Source: an uncultured Marivita sp. (GTDB lineage: Bacteria; Pseudomonadota; Alphaproteobacteria; Rhodobacterales; Rhodobacteraceae). From it: a stretch of DNA of 42,841 nt. The translations under genes were made by a program, and so were the position numbers. Positions 25,884-35,364 of the stretch are shown here, in pieces (within the stretch, counting starts at the first letter, position 1; each line of letters opens with the position of its first letter). The notes below the pieces were generated by a model. The model was not told where the DNA came from, did not search any database, and saw only the letters and a program-made list of their open reading frames with translations. The stretch is taken from assembly GCA_947503115.1 (NCBI GenBank), contig CANNCS010000022.1:1-42841 (forward strand). The letters are read 5' to 3'.

Positions 25884-28475
25884 ATGATCGCCCTCACCCC
25901 GGGTTCTGTGCATTTCTCCAGAATACAGGGCGCGCACCTTGAAATTGTAGGGCAATCAGAAAGCGAGGATGTCAGCCGCGCAATAACGAAACAGGTCCAG
26001 CATGTGACCGACCACGTTCGGTTCCAACATTCGCTGATGTCGCAAACGCTCGCGGTACGCGTGCATGATGCAAAGGCGGCCAATGGGCGTCTGTTAATCA
26101 ACAATAAGATCGTCCTCAATCAGGCTCATGGTATCCGCTTTTTGAACCGGTACATGCGCGTCAACGAACACTACCGCGCCAAGAAACATGACGTCACAGG
26201 TTGGATGGTCGCGGATGACGGCCCGTTTCAGTTGCCGCCGCAAGACGGCATCTCAAAGGCTGATTTGACCACACCGTTCCTGATTATCTTGAAGAATGGT
26301 TTCAACTTTTATCATTTTGTCGATGATGTGCTCAGGCAGTTCTCAACGGTCGATACGTTGGGTCCCGACTATATCGGTGAGATTGTAATCTCGGCGCCCA
26401 ACGAACCGATCAGTGGCTTCATCGAAAAGTTCATCGCAGCGATCTTTCCGCATTATCATGCACGCCTGCGAATGGTGAACGCCGATGTAAGTTTCGACAC
26501 GGTGATCACTTCTTACGACACCAACCTGTACGCGATGACCGGGCGCGCACGAGCCGCCATGCCAGAGATTTGCGACGCGTTGCCAAGCAAGGGCATAGTC
26601 AAAGGCTACAACCCGATTGCGAACCTTGTTCGATCGCATCGGGCGAATGTCACGACCAACGCCTATGCCAGTCTACGACATACAGCACTGGAACGCTGTG
26701 CAGACGTTGATATCCCTACCCCCAGAAAGCTGTTTATTGAGAGGGGTGACAGCGCTCGGAGCCGTGAGGCTGAGGGATACGATAGCTTCAAAGACATGTT
26801 ACTTCGGCATGGGTTCACGCCAATTGTTCTTGAAGACCATTCACCGCTGGAACAGATCAAGATTGTGTCTGCCGCTGACACCGTCGCCGGGTTTCACGGT
26901 GCGGGTTTTACGCATCTGCTTTTCGCCAAGGAAAGCGCCAACTGGATAGAGATCGGAACCCTGCAATCTTTGCGCGAACGCTGGCCGGATTTCTGGCATC
27001 TCGCGGATGTGCCGGGGGTACGATATCGCAAGTACTGTTTCGACTATGCCAAAGACGATCCCTTTGAGTACCCAAACTTTGCCAAGGAAAGCATCGTTGC
27101 ACCACAGATCACGCCAAAGGCTCTTGCACGGCTGGACACTGATCTTGAAGAGATGGCGCAGACGATTTCGGGATCACCAGCTGAAAGAGTTGCTTACTAT
27201 TCATCGATCGGTGCAGAGCATCCCGAAAAGAAGATCGATCCTTCAGCAACCAAAAGCCATCCACCTCCCAACGGCGCTGTCTCGCGCCGGTTCTCCTTTA
27301 GGCCTCTTCGAATGAAAAAACCGACCAGCGAAGACGCCGCACGCGGCTTTGAAGGCAAGATGGCCCAGAGCCGAAACGCCGTTCTTTTGCCGGGCAACAA
27401 CGATACCAGCGCAAAGCGCCAAGTGTATTGCCCCGACAGCCACCGCCTTCTCTACCACGATCTGGATATTGCTGACCTAACGCCGCCTGACGGTTTCGAT
27501 GTCGCCGACATGGAGTTGGTCAAGAAAAGCGGAACCTATGTCTTTGGTGGCTTTGTCCGCGTTCACTTTGGCCACTTCCTTGTGGAGTGTTTAGGGCCGC
27601 TCTGGGTTTTGGATGCTGTTGAAGAACCGATCGACGGCGTTCTTTTCATGCCGTATCACTCCAATCCGAACGAAACGCTCCGCAATATTCGATTGCTCGA
27701 TGATCACTCGGGGCGCTGGCTTAAGGCGCTGGGTGTGGATGAAAAAATCAACATCATCCGACAGCCAACACAAGTGGACAGACTCATCTTGGGTGAAAAT
27801 GGGCTAGGTCTTTCAGAGCGATTTCGCGGCTCTAGCTGGTTCCAGCGCTTTGCCAGACGTCGCAACGCGCACTACCGCTCTGAAAAGCCACCAAATGCCA
27901 ATACGTCCATCTATGTCACGCGCACGAAACTTAGTGGCCGCAAAGGTGGTATACTTGGGGAAACGGCATTGGAGAACACGTTCAGAAACGCCGGATATCG
28001 GATTTTTGCACCTGAAAAGCACTCTCTTGAAGATCAGCTAGCCACTTACGCATCAGCCAAACGCATTGTGGCAGTCGAAGGGTCTGCGCTTCATCTCCCG
28101 CCCTTTGTCATAGAAAATGACTGCCGTGTTGCGGTTCTTTCCCGGCGTTCCGGGATCGACAAGATCGCAAGCGAATTTGGTGAACAGTATGCAGGCTTCG
28201 TTGATGTGGATCTTGATATCATCGACACTGCCAAGGATCATTGGGTCCCCGCCGGGCAACCGAGGACAAATCTTGAGAGCTTTGCCGTGGTCGATTTCGA
28301 CGAAACCTATGATCGGCTCGTTGCCTTGGGCTACCTTCCCGACGATGTGGCGCGATCAATCCCGACACCTTTGGATGTTACAAATCAGATCAAAGAGATC
28401 GCCAAGGCACGAAAACAGCATCCCACGGTCCTGAATTGGGACACGAGTACGCCAGAGGCATCACCCACCGATTAG
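25884..28475 (+). CDS. Protein with two tandem GT61 glycosyltransferase domains
   Basis: An 863-residue cytoplasmic protein with two copies of the GT61 (DUF563) fold. Copy 1 spans about 135-380, with NFYHFVDDVLRQF and AGFHGAGFTHLLFA. A charged linker with a Pro/Arg-rich patch covers about 400-530. Copy 2 spans about 555-760, with HFGHFLVECLGPLW and AVEGSALHLPPF. GT61 enzymes transfer sugars such as xylose or GlcNAc; bacterial members are usually single-domain and tied to surface polysaccharide or LPS. The ATG at 25884 was chosen, but its ribosome binding site is poor, and an in-frame TTG at 25821 would add 21 residues. The gene is visibly more AT-rich than its neighbours, as in recently acquired surface-glycan genes. 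Confidence 0.75.
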   Translation: MIALTPGSVHFSRIQGAHLEIVGQSESEDVSRAITKQVQHVTDHVRFQHSLMSQTLAVRVHDAKAANGRLLINNKIVLNQAHGIRFLNRYMRVNEHYRAKKHDVTGWMVADDGPFQLPPQDGISKADLTTPFLIILKNGFNFYHFVDDVLRQFSTVDTLGPDYIGEIVISAPNEPISGFIEKFIAAIFPHYHARLRMVNADVSFDTVITSYDTNLYAMTGRARAAMPEICDALPSKGIVKGYNPIANLVRSHRANVTTNAYASLRHTALERCADVDIPTPRKLFIERGDSARSREAEGYDSFKDMLLRHGFTPIVLEDHSPLEQIKIVSAADTVAGFHGAGFTHLLFAKESANWIEIGTLQSLRERWPDFWHLADVPGVRYRKYCFDYAKDDPFEYPNFAKESIVAPQITPKALARLDTDLEEMAQTISGSPAERVAYYSSIGAEHPEKKIDPSATKSHPPPNGAVSRRFSFRPLRMKKPTSEDAARGFEGKMAQSRNAVLLPGNNDTSAKRQVYCPDSHRLLYHDLDIADLTPPDGFDVADMELVKKSGTYVFGGFVRVHFGHFLVECLGPLWVLDAVEEPIDGVLFMPYHSNPNETLRNIRLLDDHSGRWLKALGVDEKINIIRQPTQVDRLILGENGLGLSERFRGSSWFQRFARRRNAHYRSEKPPNANTSIYVTRTKLSGRKGGILGETALENTFRNAGYRIFAPEKHSLEDQLATYASAKRIVAVEGSALHLPPFVIENDCRVAVLSRRSGIDKIASEFGEQYAGFVDVDLDIIDTAKDHWVPAGQPRTNLESFAVVDFDETYDRLVALGYLPDDVARSIPTPLDVTNQIKEIAKARKQHPTVLNWDTSTPEASPTD

Positions 28476-28495
28476 ATCGAAGCTTTCTAATGGAA

Positions 28496-28525
28496 TTGGC
28501 GAATTTGACAGAAATCCCATATAAA
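28496..28525 (+). promoter_or_regulatory. Possible promoter of the DUF4389 gene
   Basis: TTGGCG (28496-28501) and TATAAA (28520-28525) with an 18-base spacer. A better -35 word, TTGACA, lies at 28505-28510 but is badly spaced from any -10 box. The next ATG is at 28561. Confidence 0.4.
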
Positions 28526-28560
28526 GAACCAGATTGTAAAATTCATTAAAGGCGACCGAG

Positions 28561-28869
28561 ATGGCATCCTCAGACGACGAAAAAGTCACAGGCCGACTTC
28601 ATGGCGAGCAGTTTGAACCAGAGAAGACGGATTCACTATTGGAACGCCTGATCTACATGATCCTGTTCGCCATTATGATCTCGGTCGCGCAGACCGTGCT
28701 GGGGCTCATGACAGTGATCCAATTCGTCATCATGCTGGCCAACAACAAGCAGCCAAACGACAGACTGGCAGAGTTCGGCACCGACCTTGGTATTTGGATC
28801 GCGAAGGCCGCACGTTACCAGACCGCGGCCAGCAACGTGAAGCCTTGGCCTTGGACAGACCTCGACTAA
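28561..28869 (+). CDS. DUF4389 family membrane protein
   Basis: A 102-residue protein with a charged N-terminus, a long hydrophobic region at about 29-60 (one or two membrane passes), and a soluble tail that ends in KPWPWTDLD. The layout and the W-rich end match DUF4389 proteins, whose function is unknown. It is convergent with the pseudo-caspase gene, with only four bases between their stops. Confidence 0.72.
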   Translation: MASSDDEKVTGRLHGEQFEPEKTDSLLERLIYMILFAIMISVAQTVLGLMTVIQFVIMLANNKQPNDRLAEFGTDLGIWIAKAARYQTAASNVKPWPWTDLD

Positions 28870-28873
28870 GCGA

Positions 28874-30535
28874 TCAGCGCAGGATCGTATCGGCCATCAG
28901 TCGCACGACCGTGGCCTGATCCAGATAGCCCGACACCCGTAGCTTTCGCGCGTCCTGATAGCGGCGGATCGCACGACGGGTATCTTCGTCAAATGCGCCG
29001 TCCACCGCCCCCGGTTTCAACCCAAGATCTGCCAGACGTGCCTCGGCCAAACGGCGGGCCGTCGCGTTCAGGCCCAAGGCCGCCTCGTCCGCCTGTGCCC
29101 GCTTTTGCAAGGCGATCTGTTCGGAATTGTTGGCGAAATATTCGATCCGCGCGCGTGCTTCTTCCACAAATGCGCCATTGGGACGTTCAGCCAGATATGC
29201 CCGATAGCCGTCTGCACTGTCGATTTCGCGGGCGACTTGCCAGCGACGACGGTCCTCACCTTCGGCTTGGGCGCGGCGTTGGTCTTCGATGTCGGTCAAC
29301 CGACCTTGCGCCTCTTCGGCGTATATTCCATCCGGGAACCGCTTAAGATAGGCGCGGAAGCCTGCCTCATCGCCACGCGCGCCGGTTTCCGACCAGAATG
29401 TTCGGTCCTGTCGTTCCTGTTGCGCCTGACGTTGACGTGCCTCTTCCTCAAGCTCTGCTGCACGCCGCTCGGCCTGAGCGTCGAGCCGTGCAATCTGATC
29501 TGCATCCAGATATCCCGATGCCGACAGGCTGTTGGCGTCCTGCCACGCCGTCACCGCGCCTCGGGTGCCACGCCCAAAAATGCCGTCGATGCCGCGCGTG
29601 TTATAGCCCAACAGTGACAGATCTCGCTGGATTTCACGCCGAGCGTCACGGGACAGTGCAAGGTCGGTTTCGGCCTGCTTTTCACGATAAAAGGGTTCTG
29701 ACCGAATGGTGGCCGACCTCTGACGTGCCTCGCCAGCAAACCGGCCTTCGGGAAACGCCGCAAGGTAGGTGTCGTACCCCACCTCTGTATCCATTGCGAT
29801 TGCCCGCTGCCACGCCGCCGCATCCTCGGCACTGCGATCATTTAAAGCCTCGGGCGTGATCTGCGGAAGCGTGACGTCTTCACCCGCAAACAGCGATAGA
29901 GAACGGGGCACGAACCCCGTAAGGCTTAGTCCTTCAGCGCGGGCCAAGGGCAACACGTCCTCGCCAGTGGCCATCGACAAGCGGCTGACGAAACGCGCCG
30001 CATCTCCAGCAGGTCCGATCGCGACTGTCACGCCCTGAGGAACGTCATCAAGTGGCATAGATGCAGACAAACCATCAGGCAAATCGCCATCGCCCTCAAC
30101 CTCGCCCAGAACGATCAACGCCTGCCCGGGATATTCCGCCGCGACCACGTAGACGGCATCCAGAGGAAACCCTTCGGTAAGAACGTCAGCAAGTGTCGGT
30201 GTTTCCGTACCAACGGGCATCAAGTACGATCCCGCGATGGTCGACACGAACCGACCAGTCAGCAAAACGCCGATATCGCCAGTTGTTGCGTCCAGCCCAG
30301 TGACAAAATCCCGAAACGCGTTGCGCATAGCGTCTGCGTCTGCGCGCGTGGACAGGCGCACATCTACGCCACGTTCTTCGAAGGCGGTTTCGATACCGTC
30401 GAAGTTCGCAGAGCCTGTGAGGCGTTGCACCATGCCCGGGTCGCTGTTGCCGATGATCAACAGATCGCTGGTCTCAGCCCAGACCGAAGTGGTTAGCGCA
30501 AGAGTTGCCGATATCGAAAACGCGAGTCGTTTCAT
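28874..30535 (-). CDS. Exported protein with degenerate caspase-like domain and two peptidoglycan-binding domains
   Basis: A 553-residue protein with a signal peptide (MKRLAFSISATLALTTSVWA). Residues 22-170 look like a caspase (C14) fold: SDLLIIGN, GIETAFEERGVDVRL, GDIGVLLTGRF, GSYLMPVGTE. The catalytic His and Cys of that family are not visible; TGRF stands where a GHG-type motif is expected. Three repeats of the form W-x-n-Y(L)-x-x-(F/R)P-x-G-x3-EA follow near 245-280, 380-415 and 430-465. Two PG_binding_1 domains lie at about 300-350 (LGYNTRGIDGIFGRGTRGAV) and 495-548. It is likely a periplasmic cell-wall scaffold. Codon use is normal, and no operon partner is evident. Confidence 0.72.
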   Translation of the reverse strand: MKRLAFSISATLALTTSVWAETSDLLIIGNSDPGMVQRLTGSANFDGIETAFEERGVDVRLSTRADADAMRNAFRDFVTGLDATTGDIGVLLTGRFVSTIAGSYLMPVGTETPTLADVLTEGFPLDAVYVVAAEYPGQALIVLGEVEGDGDLPDGLSASMPLDDVPQGVTVAIGPAGDAARFVSRLSMATGEDVLPLARAEGLSLTGFVPRSLSLFAGEDVTLPQITPEALNDRSAEDAAAWQRAIAMDTEVGYDTYLAAFPEGRFAGEARQRSATIRSEPFYREKQAETDLALSRDARREIQRDLSLLGYNTRGIDGIFGRGTRGAVTAWQDANSLSASGYLDADQIARLDAQAERRAAELEEEARQRQAQQERQDRTFWSETGARGDEAGFRAYLKRFPDGIYAEEAQGRLTDIEDQRRAQAEGEDRRRWQVAREIDSADGYRAYLAERPNGAFVEEARARIEYFANNSEQIALQKRAQADEAALGLNATARRLAEARLADLGLKPGAVDGAFDEDTRRAIRRYQDARKLRVSGYLDQATVVRLMADTILR

Positions 30536-30634
30536 GGGTGGTCCTCCGTCCGTGTCGCAAGACTAACGCACGAAAGCCAAAAGTTATCCAATAACGGCCG
30601 ACATTTTCCGGGGCTTATCGCACGTCCCGATGGT

Positions 30635-31834
30635 TCAGTCGTAGTTGCGCGCGTCCTCGATCACCAAACCATCGCGCGGCAATGCCCCCGGCGGGACCAG
30701 TTCGACCCGGCCCTTGAGTTTGAGCGTTTCCACGATGCTGGGTTCGAACGCCGCTGAATCCTGCGCCGCAGTTTCGATGCGGACAGTCATCACATCCATC
30801 TCGCCATCGCGGCTGGCAACAACGCGGGCGCGGTCGATCTCGGCATGTTTTGCGACAAGGGCCGCCACCTGCTCTGGGCGCACGAACATGCCCTTGATTT
30901 TGGTGGTCTGATCAGCACGGCCCATCCAGCCCTTGATGCGAGCATTTGTGCGCCCGCAAGGGCTTTGCCCCGGCATCATCGCGCTCAGATCGCCGGTGGC
31001 GAACCGGATCAACGGGTAATCGGGGTTGAGTGTCGTCACCACGACTTCTCCGACTTCACCCTCTGGCACCGGATCCCCCGTACCGGGCGTGACGATTTCC
31101 ACGATGACGCCTTCGTCGAGGATCATGCCTTCTTCGGCTTCGGACTCATATGCGATGTTGCCCAGATCAGCGGTCGCATAACACTGACGGCACGTGATGC
31201 CACGGTCAGCGTACCAAGCCCGCAACGACGGAAACAGCGCTCCACCGCCAACTGCCGCACGGGTGATTTTGAGCGGCAGTCCCATCTCGTCCGCCTTTTC
31301 GAGGATAAGCTTGAGATAGTCAGGCGTTCCGGCATAGGCCGTGATGCCGATGTCATGCGCAGCTTGCGCCTGAAGCTCTGTCTGGCCGGTGCCCGCAGGC
31401 AAAACCGCAGCACCCACGGCCCTTGCGCCACTTTCAAAGATCATTCCGGCAGGTGTCAGGTGATAGCCAAAACAATTCTGAACAATGTCACCCTTGCCAA
31501 CGCCCAACGCATGCAAGAAGCGCCCCATGCGCCACCAGTCGTGGCTCACCCCGCCGGGTTCGTAGATCGGGCCGGGCGACTGGAACACATGCGCCATGTT
31601 GCTGATCGCCATCCCCCCGAACGGCGGATTTTCTTTTTGCCATGCCACCAGCTGCGATTTCCGCAGGATCGGCAGTTTGGTGATGTCGTCCAGCGACGTC
31701 ACGGGGCCATCGGCCACAAGACAGGAGTTTTCCGCGGACATCGCGTGCGTCACCTGTTGCAGAAAGGCCGTCTCTTGCGCGGCGCGGCGTTCGTCCGCAC
31801 TTCGGGTTTCCAAGTCGTCGAAATGGGTGGTCAT
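30635..31834 (-). CDS. PaaK-like phenylacetate-CoA ligase family protein
   Basis: A 399-residue adenylate-forming enzyme of the PaaK family, which activates aryl- or alkyl-carboxylates as CoA thioesters. Features include LPILRKSQL near the N-terminus, QNCFGYHLTPAG, PAGTGQTELQ as the phosphate-binding loop, QCYATADLGNIAYES, and the C-terminal RADQTTKIKGMFVRPEQV. It is shorter at the N-terminus than PaaK (about 430). It is the distal gene of the Liv-type transporter operon, 46 bases after the livF-like gene, which links it to the imported solute. Confidence 0.85.
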   Translation of the reverse strand: MTTHFDDLETRSADERRAAQETAFLQQVTHAMSAENSCLVADGPVTSLDDITKLPILRKSQLVAWQKENPPFGGMAISNMAHVFQSPGPIYEPGGVSHDWWRMGRFLHALGVGKGDIVQNCFGYHLTPAGMIFESGARAVGAAVLPAGTGQTELQAQAAHDIGITAYAGTPDYLKLILEKADEMGLPLKITRAAVGGGALFPSLRAWYADRGITCRQCYATADLGNIAYESEAEEGMILDEGVIVEIVTPGTGDPVPEGEVGEVVVTTLNPDYPLIRFATGDLSAMMPGQSPCGRTNARIKGWMGRADQTTKIKGMFVRPEQVAALVAKHAEIDRARVVASRDGEMDVMTVRIETAAQDSAAFEPSIVETLKLKGRVELVPPGALPRDGLVIEDARNYD

Positions 31835-31880
31835 GGCAGCAAAAGCCTTGTCTGTTCAGTTCATTGCAACGGGAACGGCG

Positions 31881-32705
31881 TTATGCCAACCAACGCTTGC
31901 GGCGGCGGTAGCTGCGGACATCGCGGAAGGATTTACGTCCGTCGTCCGAAACCCCGAGATAGAATTCCTTGACGTCAGGGTTCTCGCGCAGTTCGGCGGC
32001 GGGGCCATCCATCACAACGCGTCCGTTTTCAAGGATGTATCCCTCATGCGCATAGCGCAGCGCGACGTTGGTGTTCTGTTCGGCCAGAAGGAAGGACACG
32101 CCTTCGTTCTCGTTTACCGATTTCACGATCTCGAAGATCTGCTCCACAAGCTGTGGTGCAAGGCCCATCGACGGCTCGTCCAGGAGGATCGTTTGCGGTC
32201 GCGACATCAATGCCCGGCCAATCGCCGTCATCTGTTGTTCGCCACCCGAGGTATAGCCCGCCTGCGATTTGCGGCGTTCTTTCAGGCGGGGAAAATAATC
32301 ATAGACCATCTGTAGATCGGCTTCGATGGCACCCTTGCCATCCTTACGGGTATAGGCCCCGGTTAGCAGGTTTTCCTCGACGGTTAGGTGGCCAAAGCAG
32401 TGGCGGCCTTCCATCACCTGAATGACACCGCGCTTCACAAGCGCTGCCGGGTCCAGATCCTGCACCCGTTCACCCTGATAGATGATTGACCCTTTTGTAA
32501 CCTCACCCCGCTCTGAATGCAGCAGGTTGGAAATAGCTTTGAGCGTGGTTGTCTTTCCCGCCCCATTGCCGCCCAAAAGCGCGGTGATGCCGCCCTTTTT
32601 TACGGTCAGGCTCACACCCTTCAAAACGAGGATCACGTGATTATAGATCACCTCGATATTGTTGACCTCAAGCAGGGTCTCGTCTGTGCGTCCGGCGTCC
32701 AGCAT
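31881..32705 (-). CDS. Branched-chain-type ABC transporter ATPase (LivF-like)
   Basis: A 274-residue ATPase with Walker A GGNGAGKTT (45-53), signature YTSGGEQQM, Walker B ILLDEPSMGLAP and switch His replaced by Gln in LAEQN, which is normal in LivF. The C-terminal tail (GVSDDGRKSFRDVRSYRRRKRW) is longer and more basic than E. coli LivF. The ATG at 32705 was chosen; a longer reading would cross the hairpin at 32740-32765. It pairs with the LivG-like ATPase to drive uptake. Confidence 0.88.
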   Translation of the reverse strand: MLDAGRTDETLLEVNNIEVIYNHVILVLKGVSLTVKKGGITALLGGNGAGKTTTLKAISNLLHSERGEVTKGSIIYQGERVQDLDPAALVKRGVIQVMEGRHCFGHLTVEENLLTGAYTRKDGKGAIEADLQMVYDYFPRLKERRKSQAGYTSGGEQQMTAIGRALMSRPQTILLDEPSMGLAPQLVEQIFEIVKSVNENEGVSFLLAEQNTNVALRYAHEGYILENGRVVMDGPAAELRENPDVKEFYLGVSDDGRKSFRDVRSYRRRKRWLA

Positions 32706-32739
32706 GGCGGGCCTTTGTGTTTGTAAATGTCCTAAAAGC

Positions 32740-32765
32740 GCCCCGGCGATATGCACCGCCGGGGC
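32740..32765 (-). terminator. Hairpin after the binding-protein gene
   Basis: Nine perfect pairs GCCCCGGCG / CGCCGGGGC around an eight-base loop. Read on the minus strand, the stem is followed by CTTTTAGG. It lies 10 bases past the binding-protein stop and before the livF-like ATG, where a partial terminator or 3'-end stabiliser is common in solute-binding-protein operons. Confidence 0.55.
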
Positions 32766-32774
32766 AGGCTGACC

Positions 32775-34073
32775 TTAGTTGGAGGCCGAGCACTCTTCGT
32801 TCATTGCCCAAGGCGCGTTTGAGGTGGCGTATTCTGCCGCCGACGCCGCGATCAGGTCGGAATAGCCGTCCACGTTAGGTGTCAGCAGGTCAGACGCCTT
32901 GACGAACTTGGCGCCATCCCATTCGAGCATCCAACCACCGGAGTGACCGGTGTGGTTGGCACAGGACGTCGAGAACGGCGGCACCATACCTGCCATACCC
33001 AGTTCTTCCAGACGCGCTTCGGTGATGTCCAGGTTCTCAAGACCCCAACGAAGTTGAGTTGCGCTGATTTCGGCTGTGCCGAAGTTTTCCTGCGCACCCT
33101 GGATCGCCTCGGCAAGGATCATCGACATGACAAGACCACGGCCGTAGAACACGCCCTGCATCTCTTCTTCGTTGGACTGGCTCATCCCTTTGTCAAAGAC
33201 CATTTCCTTGACTTGCTTCATCACCGGAGCATCCGGGTTCGGGAACGACCAGGAAATCGACTTGTAGCCTTTGCCGTCGTCGCCAACGAGTTTGAGGTCA
33301 GCATCGTGGCCAGCCCACCAGACGCCGATCATGTTTTCCATCGGGAACTTGGTTTTTACGGCTTCGGTGATGGCGCCGGCGTTCATTGCGCCCCAGCCCC
33401 ACATGACAACGTTATCCGGACGCTCGCGGCGGATTTGCAGCCACTGAGCCGACTGGTTCTGCATTTCCTTCAGACCAACCGGGATCGGCAGAAGTTCAAA
33501 GCCCTTGTCCGCTGCCAGCTTCTCGAGAAGCGGAAGAGGTTCTTTGCCATACGGGTGATCAAGGTGGAGGAACGCGATCTTCTTGCCTTCAAGAGAACCA
33601 TCCTGTTCGAGGAACTGAACGATCATATCGGCCGCATCCCAGTAACCCGAAGGTACGTTGAACGCCCACTGGAAGACCTTACCGTCTGACATTGGCGAGA
33701 AGCCATAACCCGGTGCGAGGATCGGGATCTCATCGACATTGGTCTTCGGCAGAACCTGAAGCGTGATACCCGTTGACCAAGGCTGCGTTACAATCGCTTT
33801 ACCTTTGGTCTTTTCGTAGCACTCCACACCTTTTTCCGTGGAATAGCCTGTCTCGCATTCTTCAGCGTTGATCATAACGCCACCAACGCCACCATCGCGT
33901 TCGTTCAGCAGAGCCATATAATCGGCCTGGCCGTTCATCAGCGGAATACCGGTCGCAGCAAAGGGGCCTGTGCGGTACGCGAGGTTCGGCGTGTAAAGCT
34001 CCTGCGCGATGGCCGCCGTGCCCAGCACGGTACCCAGCGCAGCCGCAGTGGCCAGTTTGGTAAAGTGTTTCAT
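32775..34073 (-). CDS. Branched-chain-type ABC transporter substrate-binding protein (LivK/periplasmic type I)
   Basis: A 432-residue periplasmic protein with a signal peptide (about 1-23, cut before QELYTP). After it comes the type I periplasmic binding fold: GVMINAEECETG, PILAPGYGFSPMSDGKVFQWAFNVP, KIAFLHLDHPYGKEPLPLLEKLAADKGF. It is longer than LivK and has cysteines at CETG, ECYE, TSCANH and the C-terminal EECSAS, which could form disulfides. Ligand is not readable; flanking CoA ligases favour a carboxylate. GGGAGGA precedes the ATG. Its stop is followed by a hairpin that probably raises its mRNA level. Confidence 0.88.
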   Translation of the reverse strand: MKHFTKLATAAALGTVLGTAAIAQELYTPNLAYRTGPFAATGIPLMNGQADYMALLNERDGGVGGVMINAEECETGYSTEKGVECYEKTKGKAIVTQPWSTGITLQVLPKTNVDEIPILAPGYGFSPMSDGKVFQWAFNVPSGYWDAADMIVQFLEQDGSLEGKKIAFLHLDHPYGKEPLPLLEKLAADKGFELLPIPVGLKEMQNQSAQWLQIRRERPDNVVMWGWGAMNAGAITEAVKTKFPMENMIGVWWAGHDADLKLVGDDGKGYKSISWSFPNPDAPVMKQVKEMVFDKGMSQSNEEEMQGVFYGRGLVMSMILAEAIQGAQENFGTAEISATQLRWGLENLDITEARLEELGMAGMVPPFSTSCANHTGHSGGWMLEWDGAKFVKASDLLTPNVDGYSDLIAASAAEYATSNAPWAMNEECSASN

Positions 34074-34134
34074 GGTTGTCCTCCCATTGGAACTTTCATG
34101 TTGCTTTAGGTTCTTGGTCTTGGGCCCACCCGCG

Positions 34135-35364
34135 TCAGTGCGGGAATGGCCAGATAATCAGTTTTTCACGGATCAACCGCCAAAGCTGGTTCAGCCCGTG
34201 AGGCTCGATAATCAGGAAGAAGATGATCAGCGCCCCGACGATCATCACGTTGATATGTTCGATCAACGCCGAGTCGATGCGGAAGCCCTGCAATTGCGCA
34301 TACCCATAGATCAGTGTCACAGCGCCAAAACCGATGGCTGCGCCCATACCCCAGAGGTTCCGCGCCACCCAGAACAAAAAGGTTGCAGCCGCGATCAACG
34401 CCACAAGCAACGCGGCTGAAGGGGTCGAGATTTCGAACACCTGCGTGCCCGCAACCACATTCAGCACAACCGGCAAACCGACGATCAGGATCGCGCCCAG
34501 ATAGTTGCCCATGATTGAGCCAAGGCCACCGATGATGGCGATGAACAGTACCTGGAACGATAGCGGAATATCGAACACGTTTGGCTCCGCCGCACCCTTC
34601 CACATGAAGACATAAAGCGCGCCTGCAACCCCTACGACATAGGATGACACGGCAAATGCGGTCAGCTTGGACTTCATCAGGTTGATCCCGATAAGCTCTG
34701 CCGCGATATCCATATCGCGCGTCGCCTTCCAGGTTCGCCCCAGATTGCCCCGTGTGAGGTTGATGCAAAGCATTGTCAGAAGCGAGACGACAAACAAAAC
34801 GATGTAGTATTCGGTCACCGACGCCGCCTGCGGCCCAGAGACAAACACCCCGAACATTTCAAGGTTGGGCACCTGGATCGCACCAGAGGCGTTGTAGTTG
34901 TAGAGCCACGCCCATTTCTCGAACAGCCACACAAGAAAGAACTGCGCCGCCAGAGTTGCGATGGCCAGATAGAAACCCTTGATCCGCAAGCTGGGGACGC
35001 CGAACGCAACACCGATCCCGGCGCTGAACACGCCAGACAGAAGGATTGCGACAATCGGGTTCATCCACGGAAACAGCGTGACCATCTTGTAGCACGCATA
35101 CGCGCCAACCCCCATGAAAGCGCCTGTGCCTAGGCTGAGCTGACCGGCAAACCCGGTAAGAATGTTCAGCCCCATCGCGGCCAAAGCATAGATCAGGATC
35201 GGGATCAGAAGTGTCTGGAACGTGAACTCCGACGCGGTCAGCGGGAACACCACCCAAGCAAGGATGAGGATGATCCCCAACAGAAACGCGTCCTGCTTGA
35301 TCGGGAACAGGGCCTGATCGGCGTTGTAGCTCGTTTTGAACTGGCCAGCCGTGCGGTACAGCAT
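34135..35364 (-). CDS. Branched-chain-type ABC transporter permease (LivM-like)
   Basis: A 409-residue inner-membrane protein with about ten membrane segments. It has the LivM pattern ALAAMGLNILTGFAGQLSLGTGAFMGVGAY near the first third and the cytoplasmic coupling loop RTWKATRDMDIAAELIGIN followed by KSKLTAFAVSSYVVGVAGALY, which contacts the ATPases. Its start codon shares one base with the stop of the small membrane protein upstream, so the two are coupled. Confidence 0.9.
   Translation of the reverse strand: MLYRTAGQFKTSYNADQALFPIKQDAFLLGIILILAWVVFPLTASEFTFQTLLIPILIYALAAMGLNILTGFAGQLSLGTGAFMGVGAYACYKMVTLFPWMNPIVAILLSGVFSAGIGVAFGVPSLRIKGFYLAIATLAAQFFLVWLFEKWAWLYNYNASGAIQVPNLEMFGVFVSGPQAASVTEYYIVLFVVSLLTMLCINLTRGNLGRTWKATRDMDIAAELIGINLMKSKLTAFAVSSYVVGVAGALYVFMWKGAAEPNVFDIPLSFQVLFIAIIGGLGSIMGNYLGAILIVGLPVVLNVVAGTQVFEISTPSAALLVALIAAATFLFWVARNLWGMGAAIGFGAVTLIYGYAQLQGFRIDSALIEHINVMIVGALIIFFLIIEPHGLNQLWRLIREKLIIWPFPH

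Noticed and set aside
25311-28475. tRNA-Val as the attachment site of an integrated island
   Set aside because: No integrase and no duplicate of the tRNA 3' end were seen downstream; the AT-richer GT61 gene alone is not enough.
28874-30535. Active metacaspase-based defence protein
   Set aside because: It has a signal peptide and peptidoglycan-binding domains and lacks a visible catalytic dyad, so a cytoplasmic defence role is unsupported.
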